A stretch of 10,884 nucleotides of DNA from Mollicutes bacterium (GCA_012510695.1 JAAZHN010000053.1:1-10884); one strand, 5' to 3'. Positions 1 through 6,086 are shown, counted from the stretch's first letter. The notes: a model not told the origin generated them from the sequence alone. Translations and numbers: made by a program.

Positions 1-1
1 A

Positions 2-604
2 CCAGTTCATAACCAATTAAGTGTAGAAAACTCTAGAGCATTTATTAATGAAAATTCTCCTAATTTTGAAGATATTGTCAATACTAGTACTTATTCAAAT
101 TTTGAAGATGTTGCTGATATTTTAACAACTCACGGTGTAGAAAATATGAAATATTTTGATACTAGGGAAGATGTTATAAACCATTTAAAAAATGTTCATT
201 ATTTTCCTTACGAACAGGCAAATGAAATTTGTAATCAGATTTCTAGGGGAGAAAGTACACTTTTTAGCGATATTCGTTGGATAGCAGGTGAAGGTGGTAT
301 TTTTACAAGTAAAGAACAATTAAATCAACTGCTTGGTGCCGGTGATCAAGAAAGTATTAAATCAGGATTACTAAATTATGCTAATAAAGAATCAGAACTC
401 TTAAATTCATTCATTGCATCCCAAGAACAAAGCCAAATTAATTTTAATCAATTCCTTTCAGATGCTGGTAAATATATGGGGGCTGCAGGATTAGCAACAT
501 TAATACTAGCTACGGCAGTCCAAACTGGTAATATATCTCCAGAATTACTCCATAAGCTTCAAACTATCCTAAATTCAGCTCAGCTTGCTCCTGTACTTAA
601 ATAA
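2..604 (+). CDS. Uncharacterised protein, 3' part (5' end outside window)
   Basis: I do not recognise this protein. The reading frame is open without a stop from position 2, giving 200 visible residues, so the gene starts left of the window. The first in-frame ATG (146) has no Shine-Dalgarno sequence and lies inside the continuous frame, so I treat it as an internal methionine. The first 50 visible residues are polar and Asn/Glu/Ser-rich. They contain a near-tandem 12-residue repeat starting NFEDIVN and NFEDVAD (bases 62-97 and 98-133). Charged, probably helical sequence follows. Near the C-terminus is a Gly/Ala/Leu-rich hydrophobic stretch (GAAGLATLILATAV, bases about 482-523), then about 25 polar residues. 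That stretch could be a membrane-active or tail-anchoring helix, but it is short. There is no terminator before the rpmB promoter, so read-through into rpmB is possible. The frame is well supported; function is unknown. Confidence 0.75.
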   Translation, partial: PVHNQLSVENSRAFINENSPNFEDIVNTSTYSNFEDVADILTTHGVENMKYFDTREDVINHLKNVHYFPYEQANEICNQISRGESTLFSDIRWIAGEGGIFTSKEQLNQLLGAGDQESIKSGLLNYANKESELLNSFIASQEQSQINFNQFLSDAGKYMGAAGLATLILATAVQTGNISPELLHKLQTILNSAQLAPVLK

Positions 605-611
605 AAGAACA

Positions 612-640
612 TTGACATAAACTATTGGTTATGCTAAAGT
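612..640 (+). promoter_or_regulatory. Promoter of rpmB (consensus -35 with extended -10)
   Basis: A perfect TTGACA (612-617) is followed after 17 bases by TAAAGT (635-640). TG one base upstream of the -10 (632-633) makes it an extended -10. Transcription would start near 647, leaving a leader of about 20 bases that holds a strong ribosome binding site, GAGGAGG (653-659), seven to eight bases before the rpmB ATG. It is assigned by sequence match only. Confidence 0.7.
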
Positions 641-667
641 TTAAGAGTATTTGAGGAGGAAAAAAAC

Positions 668-826
668 ATGGCAAAAAATATATCAACAAAAAAACCATTA
701 GCGGGAAATAAGCGTTCTCATGCATTAAATTCAACCAGAAGAACTCAAAAACCTAATTTACAAAAGAAAACAATCAATGGTGAAAAAGTAATTATAAGTG
801 CAAGAGAAGCAAAGAAATTAAAATAA
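668..826 (+). CDS. rpmB: 50S ribosomal protein L28, short form lacking the zinc cysteines
   Basis: This 52-residue basic protein matches the L28 (bL28) core: KKPLAGNKRSHALNSTRR near the N-terminus, PNLQKKTI in the middle and a VIISAREAKK end corresponding to the family's VRVSARALK. L28 is a component of the large ribosomal subunit. Firmicute L28 proteins are usually about 60-64 residues. This one is shorter at the N-terminus, in the central strand region and at the C-terminus. It has no cysteine at all, so it is a zinc-independent (C-minus) form. The start is set by ATG 668 with GAGGAGG at ideal spacing. It is a single gene with its own strong promoter and a terminator that overlaps its stop codon. 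In Bacillus rpmB lies close downstream of the prkC-rsgA-rpe cluster; here it is on the far side of the window. I infer a functional gene. Confidence 0.9.
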   Translation: MAKNISTKKPLAGNKRSHALNSTRRTQKPNLQKKTINGEKVIISAREAKKLK

Positions 827-855
827 AAACATTACTTATCTAAAGTAATGTTTTT
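825..855. terminator. Bidirectional intrinsic terminator between rpmB and prsA
   Basis: Perfect 13-bp inverted repeat: arms 825-837 and 843-855 around the five-base loop ATCTA. A T-run lies on the plus-strand 3' side (851-856) and the matching A-run on the left side serves the minus strand. It starts inside the rpmB stop codon and ends six bases before the prsA stop codon, so it can end both converging genes. Confidence 0.85.
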
Positions 856-861
856 TAATGA

Positions 862-1887
862 TTATTTTCTATCTCTTTCATTTGCTGAGTTAATTAAATA
901 ATTCATATATTGTGAATATTGTTCACTTAATTCTGAATCAGTTATTTTCATATCATTCTTTTTACGTAAATCAATAATTGCTTCGATACTTAAAACTGAA
1001 TTCTTTTCCTTTTTTTCTTCAACTAAAGCCTCAATTATTTTTTCTTTTGAATCATCAAGACTTGCTTTTTCTTTTGATTCAGTTCTTAAAATAATGTGAT
1101 AACCTTGATCTGTTTTAACTGGTTTTTCAGTCAACCCACCATCTTTTAAAGCAAATGCTGCTTTTTCAAATGGTTCTTCCATAATTCCTTTATTAAAGAA
1201 ATCTAAGTCACCACCAAGATCTTTACTTCCTGGATCGTCTGATTTTTCTTTTGCTAATTCAGCAAATTCTTCTTTTAAATCCTTAGCTTTCTTAAGTTGT
1301 TCAATTAATTCTTCCGCATCCTTAAGAGCTTTTTCATCTGCTTCTTTCTTTTCTTGAGTTGTCATACTATCTGTTGATTCTGGTTTAACTAAAATATGAC
1401 TAACGCGAACATCACCAACAATTTCTGTTTCATAATATGCTTTAATTTCCTTGTCAGTTAATTTACTTTCAATATAAGATTTTGTTTGTAATTCTCTTAA
1501 TAAATTTAAATATAGTGTCTTTTCTAAAGCTTCAACAGTATTAACTCCATAAGATTGTCTTAAATATTGGAGAAAGAAATCTTGATTATAATTCTTACCT
1601 TCATAACCAAACATTTTTTTAATTCTATCTGATTCTTCTTTAGCTTCTTCTTTAGTACTTTCTAACTTATCTTTAAATTGTTTTTCTAACAAAGTTTTAT
1701 CCATTAAATCAATTAATGAACCTAAAGCATAAGTCTCTTTCATTTCTTGATATAGAGAATCATTACTAACCTTTACATTATTTTTAAAAGTAATAATTGC
1801 ATCCTCACCAGTTTTCAATTTAGGTACTTCACCACAACCAGCTACTAGTAAAGTAATACCTGCTAAAATAAATAATTTTTTCTTCAT
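862..1887 (-). CDS. prsA: Foldase lipoprotein PrsA (parvulin-type peptidyl-prolyl isomerase)
   Basis: This lipid-anchored chaperone helps secreted proteins fold on the outer face of the membrane. It has 341 residues. The N-terminus is a lipoprotein signal peptide with basic MKKK, a hydrophobic core and the lipobox LVAGC with the lipidated Cys at residue 18. A charged, helical SurA-like N-terminal region follows (about 25-155). The parvulin (PpiC) domain spans about 159-270, with VRVSHILV (His164), GGDLDFF, FEKAAFAL and TDQGYHII (His264). A helical C-terminal region ends the protein. Family members are usually about 280-350 residues, so this is full length. The start is supported by AAGGAGGAT (minus strand, 1891-1899) and by the signal peptide at the very N-terminus. 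It is a single gene with its own promoter, convergent with rpmB and divergent from queA. The choice of PrsA over a generic PpiC lipoprotein rests on architecture. Confidence 0.9.
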   Translation of the reverse strand: MKKKLFILAGITLLVAGCGEVPKLKTGEDAIITFKNNVKVSNDSLYQEMKETYALGSLIDLMDKTLLEKQFKDKLESTKEEAKEESDRIKKMFGYEGKNYNQDFFLQYLRQSYGVNTVEALEKTLYLNLLRELQTKSYIESKLTDKEIKAYYETEIVGDVRVSHILVKPESTDSMTTQEKKEADEKALKDAEELIEQLKKAKDLKEEFAELAKEKSDDPGSKDLGGDLDFFNKGIMEEPFEKAAFALKDGGLTEKPVKTDQGYHIILRTESKEKASLDDSKEKIIEALVEEKKEKNSVLSIEAIIDLRKKNDMKITDSELSEQYSQYMNYLINSANERDRK

Positions 1888-1909
1888 AATATCCTCCTTA
1901 ACAATAAAT

Positions 1910-1938
1910 AATATAACAAGTAATTAATTTTCTTGCAA
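1910..1938 (-). promoter_or_regulatory. Promoter of prsA
   Basis: Read on the minus strand: -35 TTGCAA (1933-1938), 17-base spacer, -10 TATATT (1910-1915). The predicted start near 1903 gives a leader of about 16 bases that is mostly the ribosome binding site. The -35 hexamer sits inside the inverted repeat at 1930-1944. Confidence 0.6.
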
Positions 1939-1944
1939 CAAGAA
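1930..1944. repeat. 15-bp inverted repeat overlapping the prsA -35, possible operator
   Basis: TTCTTG (1930-1935), spacer CAA, CAAGAA (1939-1944): a perfect dyad with 6-bp arms. It covers the prsA -35 and lies 13 bases from the queA -35, so a bound regulator could affect one or both divergent promoters. It has no T-tail and is not within a transcript, so a terminator role is unlikely. I do not recognise it as a known operator. Confidence 0.35.
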
Positions 1945-1957
1945 TAGTTTATTATCA

Positions 1958-1986
1958 TAGACTTTTATTTAAACATTACTTATAAT
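1958..1986 (+). promoter_or_regulatory. Promoter of queA-tgt
   Basis: TAGACT (1958-1963; four of six consensus bases) and a perfect TATAAT (1981-1986) are separated by 17 bases. The expected start is near 1993, only about nine bases before the queA ATG, so the ribosome binding site GGTGAT (1993-1998) would form the very 5' end of the mRNA. There is no room for a preQ1 riboswitch. Confidence 0.65.
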
Positions 1987-2001
1987 TTACTTGGTGATCA
2001 A

Positions 2002-3024
2002 ATGAAAGTCGAAGATTTTAATTACGAATTAGATAATAGTTTAATTGCTCAAACCCCGCTTTTAGATCGCAGTAGTTCTAAATTAATGATACTCAATAAA
2101 AATACTGGGGAAATAAAACATGAAATATTTACAAATATAATTGATTATTTAAATGATAATGATGTTTTAGTAATCAATGATACTAAAGTTATTCCCGCAA
2201 GATTAGTTGGTTCTAAAGAGGGAACTGGAGCAGTTATCGAACTGTTATTATTACAGGAAATAACTAATGATGAGTGGGAATGTTTAGCAAAACCTACGAA
2301 AAGATTAAATGTTGGTACGGTTATTTGTTTTAAAGAAAAATTAAAAGCAGAAGTAAAAGAAATAATTGGTGAAGGCATAGTAGTTGTAAAATTACTTTAT
2401 CAAGGGATATTATTGGAAATATTAGATGAACTTGGTGAAATGCCTCTGCCACCATACATTCATGAAAAATTAACACAAAAAGATCGTTATCAAACTGTAT
2501 ATGCAAAAAATATAGGAAGTGCAGCTGCTCCAACAGCGGGATTTCATTTTACTGATGAGTTATTAACCAAAATCCAAGAAAAAAATATTCAAATAGTTAA
2601 TGTAACTTTACATGTAGGCCTTGGAACATTCAGACCTGTACAAGTAGAAGATATAATGAATCATGAAATGCATAGTGAATTTTATCAAATGAATGAAAAT
2701 GCTGCTTCTATTTTAAATCAAGCAAAGAAAAGTGGTAAAAGAATTATTGCTGTAGGAACAACAACTACCAGAGTTTTAGAAACAATAATGAGTGAGTATC
2801 ATGAGTTTAAAAAGTGTTTTGGAAATACTAAGATATTTATATATCCTGGTTATAAGTTTAGAGCAATAGATGCTTTAATTACAAACTTCCATTTACCAAA
2901 AAGCACTCTTTTAATGCTTGTCAGTGCATTTTCAACAAAAGAAATAATTTTAAAAGCCTACAAGGAAGCAATTAAAAATAATTATCGTTTTTTCTCATTT
3001 GGTGATGCAATGTTTATTAAGTAA
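2002..3024 (+). CDS. queA: S-adenosylmethionine:tRNA ribosyltransferase-isomerase (queuosine synthesis)
   Basis: QueA transfers and rearranges the ribosyl group of S-adenosylmethionine onto preQ1 at tRNA position 34, making epoxyqueuosine. The 340-residue length is normal. Family motifs run from end to end: NDTKVIPARL (59-68), GEMPLPPYI, a YQTVYA..GSAAAPTAGFHFT block, LHVGLGTFRPV, HSE, AVGTTTTRVLE, an IYPGYKFRAIDALITNFHLP block and the C-terminal FFSFGDAMFI. The ATG is preceded by GGTGAT and the N-terminus MKVEDFNYELD is typical. It is followed after 25 bases by tgt, whose product makes the preceding intermediate, so the two probably form an operon. No genes for preQ1 synthesis are in the window, so preQ1 source cannot be judged here. 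Confidence 0.97.
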   Translation: MKVEDFNYELDNSLIAQTPLLDRSSSKLMILNKNTGEIKHEIFTNIIDYLNDNDVLVINDTKVIPARLVGSKEGTGAVIELLLLQEITNDEWECLAKPTKRLNVGTVICFKEKLKAEVKEIIGEGIVVVKLLYQGILLEILDELGEMPLPPYIHEKLTQKDRYQTVYAKNIGSAAAPTAGFHFTDELLTKIQEKNIQIVNVTLHVGLGTFRPVQVEDIMNHEMHSEFYQMNENAASILNQAKKSGKRIIAVGTTTTRVLETIMSEYHEFKKCFGNTKIFIYPGYKFRAIDALITNFHLPKSTLLMLVSAFSTKEIILKAYKEAIKNNYRFFSFGDAMFIK

Positions 3025-3025
3025 A

Positions 3026-3034
3026 TGGTATACT
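3026..3034 (+). promoter_or_regulatory. Possible extended -10 promoter for tgt
   Basis: TG-G-TATACT (3026-3034) closely resembles the extended -10 in front of rlmN (TG-G-TATAAT). No convincing -35 is seen. A start near 3041 would leave a nine-base leader beginning at the ribosome binding site AGAGGT. It may supply tgt in addition to read-through from queA. Confidence 0.4.
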
Positions 3035-3049
3035 TATAGTAGAGGTAAT

Positions 3050-4162
3050 ATGAAAATAAAATATGAATTAATTAAAACAGAAAAAAATACTCAAAGTAGA
3101 CTAGGCAAAATAATTACTAAATATGGAGAATATGAAACTCCAATGTTTATGCCTGTTGGTACGGTTGGTTCGGTTAAAAATATTTCTCCAGAAGAATTAT
3201 ACGAAGTTAATTCTGGAATTATTTTAGCAAATACTTATCATTTATGGTTAAGACCTGGGGAAGATATTGTCGCTAATGCTGGTGGTATTCAAAAGTTCAT
3301 GAATTATCAAGGGCCAATGTTAACAGATAGTGGTGGTTTTCAAGTTTTTTCATTAGCCAAGCCCAAAGATATTTCAGAAGAAGGAGTAAAATTTAAAAGC
3401 CATTTAAATGGTGAGAGTTTATTTTTAACTCCAGAAAAATCAATTGAAATTCAACAAAAAATCGGCGCAGATATCATTATGAGTTTTGATGAATGTGTTG
3501 CCTACCCATCAACCTATGAATATATGGAAAAAAGTGTGGAAAGAACCCTTGCTTGGGCTAAAAGAGGTAAAGATACATATAAAGATAATAATCAATCTTT
3601 ATTTGGAATTGTCCAAGGTGGTGAATACCCTGATTTAAGAGAAAAATGTGCAAAAGAATTAATTAAAATTGGTTTTGATGGTTATGCAGTTGGTGGAACA
3701 AGTGTTGGTGAAGGTAAAGAAGTAATGTATAAAATGGTTGAGTATTCAACTAAACATTTACCTGAAGATAAACTAAGATACTTAATGGGAGTAGGAGAGC
3801 CTATCGATATTCTTAATGGAGTAGAAAGAGGAATAGATATTTTTGACTGTGTTAATCCAACAAGACTTGCTCGTCATGGACATGCCTATACTAAATATGG
3901 TAAAATAAATATGAAAAATAGTCAGTATAAAGAAGATTTAAGTCCATTAGATGAATGTGATTGTTATACATGTAAAAACTACACTAAAAGTTATTTAAGA
4001 CACCTAATAACCGCTAATGAGATGTTAGGATCAAGACTACTTTCAATCCATAATATTAGATTTTTAATAAAATTAACAGAAAACATTAGAAAATCTATTA
4101 AAGAAGATAAATTTATTGAATATAAAAAAGAATTTGAAAGGGATTATTATGGTATCAAATAA
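3050..4162 (+). CDS. tgt: tRNA-guanine transglycosylase, bacterial type
   Basis: Tgt swaps guanine 34 of GUN-anticodon tRNAs for preQ1, the step before QueA. The 370 residues match the usual length. Visible features are GTVGSVKN, the base-pocket motif LTDSGGFQVFS (Asp93), SFDEC, GIVQGG, VGGTSVGE, YLMGVGEP and the catalytic block FDCVNPTR with the nucleophile Asp266. The zinc site is Cys303, Cys305, Cys308 and His334. The catalytic block usually reads DCVLPTR, so Asn in place of Leu269 is a small oddity. An in-frame ATG at 2999 would add 17 residues that overlap queA and are not family-like. ATG 3050, with AGAGGT just upstream, gives the expected N-terminus MKIKYELIK. It lies 25 bases after queA. 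Confidence 0.96.
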   Translation: MKIKYELIKTEKNTQSRLGKIITKYGEYETPMFMPVGTVGSVKNISPEELYEVNSGIILANTYHLWLRPGEDIVANAGGIQKFMNYQGPMLTDSGGFQVFSLAKPKDISEEGVKFKSHLNGESLFLTPEKSIEIQQKIGADIIMSFDECVAYPSTYEYMEKSVERTLAWAKRGKDTYKDNNQSLFGIVQGGEYPDLREKCAKELIKIGFDGYAVGGTSVGEGKEVMYKMVEYSTKHLPEDKLRYLMGVGEPIDILNGVERGIDIFDCVNPTRLARHGHAYTKYGKINMKNSQYKEDLSPLDECDCYTCKNYTKSYLRHLITANEMLGSRLLSIHNIRFLIKLTENIRKSIKEDKFIEYKKEFERDYYGIK

Positions 4163-4469
4163 AGTAATATTTTATTTAGCACTTATTGCAATAATTGTTT
4201 TAATTGCAGTTCCAACCATTTCTAAAATTAATCAGACCCATACAGAACGCCTATTAAAAGTAGAAGTTTTAAATATGAAAGAAAAAGCAATGGCTTGTTA
4301 TTTAAAAAATGAGTGTAAAGAAAAAGTAACTTTAAAAGAACTTGTTGAAAAGAAATATTTAACAAGAGGTATTGATCCAAGGACCAATGAATATTTTAAA
4401 GATGATGTATATGTAGTAATAAAAGATCATCAAACTTCATTGTTTATTGATGGGGTAGAGGAAAAATAA
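4149..4469 (+). CDS. Small single-pass membrane protein, pseudopilin-like without leader
   Basis: This 106-residue protein has one hydrophobic helix (residues about 5-27, ending IAVPTISKI) and a small, probably extracytoplasmic, charged domain. The helix plus VTLKELVEKKYLTRGIDPRTNEY resembles type II secretion/competence pseudopilins (ALIAVP...VTLKELV..GYL..PRTG). The proline falls at residue 22 from Met1, the same position as in mature pilins. However, there is no prepilin leader with the G|FxxxE cleavage site, and position 5 is Lys rather than Glu. Processing by a prepilin peptidase is therefore not expected. Two cysteines (50, 56) are present. The start is ATG 4149, with AAGGGA (4138-4143) at good spacing; it overlaps the tgt end by 14 bases. 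In many bacteria the gene after tgt is yajC, also a small single-helix protein, but the sequence does not look like YajC. Function is unknown. Confidence 0.8.
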   Translation: MVSNKVIFYLALIAIIVLIAVPTISKINQTHTERLLKVEVLNMKEKAMACYLKNECKEKVTLKELVEKKYLTRGIDPRTNEYFKDDVYVVIKDHQTSLFIDGVEEK

Positions 4470-4492
4470 TGGTATTTAAATAATTATTTTTA

Positions 4493-4501
4493 TGATATAA
4501 T
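4493..4501 (+). promoter_or_regulatory. Extended -10 promoter of the HPt-REC gene
   Basis: TG-A-TATAAT (4493-4501) has a perfect -10 and the extended TG. The -35 region is only AT-rich. The predicted start near 4508 gives a leader of about 17 bases containing AGGTGA (4514-4519). No terminator lies between the preceding gene and this promoter, so read-through from queA-tgt is also possible. Confidence 0.6.
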
Positions 4502-4524
4502 ATTTTTAAGAATAGGTGATTTTA

Positions 4525-5319
4525 ATGAAGGATGCTAATTTTTTAAAAGATAATGGGGTTAATTTGGAAAAAAGTTTAGAATTGTTAGGAGATATGGAAA
4601 CTTATAATGAAACATTAATTGATTTTCTTAATGCAGTATTTGATAAGATGACAAAAATTAAACTTTATAAAGAATCTAAAAATATGCCTGATTATGCTAT
4701 TTTAGTTCATTCTTTAAAAAGTGATGCTAGATATTTAGGTTTTGATCTTTTAGCCGATATTGCGTATAAACATGAAATAGAAAGTAAAGCTAATAATCAA
4801 TTATTTGTTAATGAAAACTTTAATGAATTAGTTAATGAAGCTGCAAAAATTGTTACATTGGTAAGACAATATTTAGGACAAACTCCTACTCCTAAACAAG
4901 AAGAAGTAAAAGAAGAGAGTAGCAAAGAATTAAATATTACTAACGATGCTTTATTAGTTGTTGATGACTCAAGTATCATGCAAAACTTCTTAGATAAAAT
5001 ATTTAGTGACCGTTATCAAATTATTATTGCTTCAGATGGTAAAGAAGCGTTAGATGTCTTAAATGCTGGTCATAATGATAAAATTAAATGTATGCTTTTA
5101 GACCTTAATATGCCAAATATAAATGGTTTTGAAGTATTAGAGTATTTAAAAGCCAATAACTTATTTGACGTTATTCCAGTTTCAATTATTACCGGAGCTG
5201 ATTCAAGAGAAACAATAACTAAAGCATTTTCTTATCCAATCGTGGATATGTTAACAAAACCTTTTACTGAATTATCAGTTAAAACAATAGTAGAAAAAAC
5301 AGTTGCTCAAAAAAAATAA
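4525..5319 (+). CDS. HPt-receiver fusion protein without an output domain
   Basis: This is a 264-residue cytoplasmic phosphorelay protein. The N-terminal part (about 10-118) is a helical HPt domain with HSLKSDARYLG, in which His62 is the expected phosphorylated residue. A Glu/Lys/Ser-rich linker (119-139) follows. The C-terminal receiver domain (140-262) has the acidic pair Asp147-Asp148, phospho-acceptor Asp193 in LLDLNMP, Thr223 and Lys245 in TKPF, so all key residues are present. There is no DNA-binding, enzymatic or kinase domain. It could shuttle phosphate between a kinase and another regulator, or act by protein contact. No histidine kinase is in the window. The start is ATG 4525 with AGGTGA (4514-4519) five bases upstream; the in-frame GTG at 4516 lies inside that ribosome binding site. 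Domain calls are firm; pathway is unknown. Confidence 0.88.
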   Translation: MKDANFLKDNGVNLEKSLELLGDMETYNETLIDFLNAVFDKMTKIKLYKESKNMPDYAILVHSLKSDARYLGFDLLADIAYKHEIESKANNQLFVNENFNELVNEAAKIVTLVRQYLGQTPTPKQEEVKEESSKELNITNDALLVVDDSSIMQNFLDKIFSDRYQIIIASDGKEALDVLNAGHNDKIKCMLLDLNMPNINGFEVLEYLKANNLFDVIPVSIITGADSRETITKAFSYPIVDMLTKPFTELSVKTIVEKTVAQKK

Positions 5320-5325
5320 ACATAA

Positions 5326-5351
5326 AAAAATTCCTAAATTTAGGAATTTTT
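5326..5351. terminator. Bidirectional intrinsic terminator between the HPt-REC gene and the 235-residue unknown
   Basis: A perfect 26-bp palindrome centred on AAATTT has the GC core TTCC/GGAA and A/T-rich flanks that supply a U-tract on each strand. It sits seven bases after the plus-strand stop (5319) and seven bases before the minus-strand stop (5358), so it serves both converging genes. Confidence 0.85.
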
Positions 5352-5357
5352 ATTTGT

Positions 5358-6065
5358 CTAAAATTTTGGACTATGTTCTTCTTGAATATTTACTTGAGCA
5401 GGTATTTCATTTTGAGTTTTATTATCATATTGTCCACCTTTTTTAATGCCCGTAATAACAGTCTTTTTAGCGGTACTTAAATCACTATAACTACGACTAA
5501 CATTTACATAACTAGCATTACCAATATTAACAGGTAAATTAAAATATTTATCAAATCCTAATGATGGCTCATGCATTTCACTTAAAACCAAGTCTTTCAT
5601 TTCCATGTTTTTAGCAGTATCAAGTGGATATGGATAATAATCTCTATAAATACTATCACTCATTAATACTCCTTTTTCATCAAAATATTTAGCAGTATAC
5701 TCAGTATTCAATAACATAATTCCTTTTTCATCATTTCTGACTGTAATACCTTCTGAACCTCTAATAATTAAGAAATCTTCATCTTTTAAACCTAGGTTGA
5801 AGTTAATTAAATGACGATCATTATTACTTTTTGGAACTGGATTTTTATCTTTAAATTCAGTACTAATAACAATTTCTTTACCATCTTTAGAAGTAGTGAT
5901 ACTTAATCCTTCTTCAAATTCAGGACTATCGATACTTACTCCTTTTCTTTGAGCAATCATTTTGAAAATTTCTGCTAGTTCATTATCTATAGCAGGATTA
6001 TTTCTAAATTCCTCAACTAATTCGACAATAATCGGTCTTATTTTATTTCTAATAATTTCTTGCAT
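5358..6065 (-). CDS. Uncharacterised 235-residue protein
   Basis: I do not recognise this protein. No signal peptide, transmembrane helix, cysteine or nucleotide-binding motif is visible, so it is probably cytoplasmic. Residues 1-42 look helical. The middle (about 55-145) looks rich in beta strands, with alternating motifs such as EIVISTEF, DFLIIRGSEGITVRN and a TEYTAKYFDEKG turn followed by SIYRDYYPYPL. The C-terminal 60 residues are polar and end QEEHSPKF. The start is ATG 6065, with AAGGAG (minus strand, 6075-6080) nine bases upstream. In-frame ATGs at 6086 and 6074 are less likely because they lie at or next to the ribosome binding site. It is a single gene with its own promoter and terminator, divergent from rlmN and convergent with the HPt-REC gene. 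Base composition and codon use look like its neighbours. I assign no function. Confidence 0.8.
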   Translation of the reverse strand: MQEIIRNKIRPIIVELVEEFRNNPAIDNELAEIFKMIAQRKGVSIDSPEFEEGLSITTSKDGKEIVISTEFKDKNPVPKSNNDRHLINFNLGLKDEDFLIIRGSEGITVRNDEKGIMLLNTEYTAKYFDEKGVLMSDSIYRDYYPYPLDTAKNMEMKDLVLSEMHEPSLGFDKYFNLPVNIGNASYVNVSRSYSDLSTAKKTVITGIKKGGQYDNKTQNEIPAQVNIQEEHSPKF

Positions 6066-6086
6066 AAATGTCATCTCCTTAATCAT

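Noticed and set aside
616..633. Imperfect dyad CATAA...TTATG between the rpmB -35 and -10
   Set aside because: Five-base AT-rich arms with a mismatch are expected by chance in this composition; too weak to call an operator.
1939..2001. Possible preQ1 riboswitch before queA
   Set aside because: The predicted transcript leader is only about nine bases, and no pseudoknot-type aptamer sequence is visible.
2145..2533. Minus-strand open frames inside queA, and similar ones inside the HPt-REC gene, prpC and rsgA
   Set aside because: They are mirror frames of well-supported genes, have low-complexity or family-less translations and have no ribosome binding sites or promoters.
2999..3049. Upstream in-frame start for tgt inside queA
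   Set aside because: The extra 17 residues do not resemble Tgt, whereas ATG 3050 has AGAGGT upstream and a normal N-terminus.
4116..4148. TTG start extending the pseudopilin-like protein (LKG followed by a hydrophobic helix, like a prepilin leader)
   Set aside because: It lacks a ribosome binding site, overlaps tgt by 47 bases and gives no Glu at +5. ATG 4149 with AAGGGA is much better, although the leader-like KKNLKG could be a relic.
4478..4489. Palindrome AAATAATTATTT after the pseudopilin-like gene
   Set aside because: It has no G or C and would not form a stable RNA hairpin, so it is not called a terminator.
4516..4524. GTG start for the HPt-REC protein
   Set aside because: The GTG is part of the Shine-Dalgarno sequence AGGTGA that serves ATG 4525.
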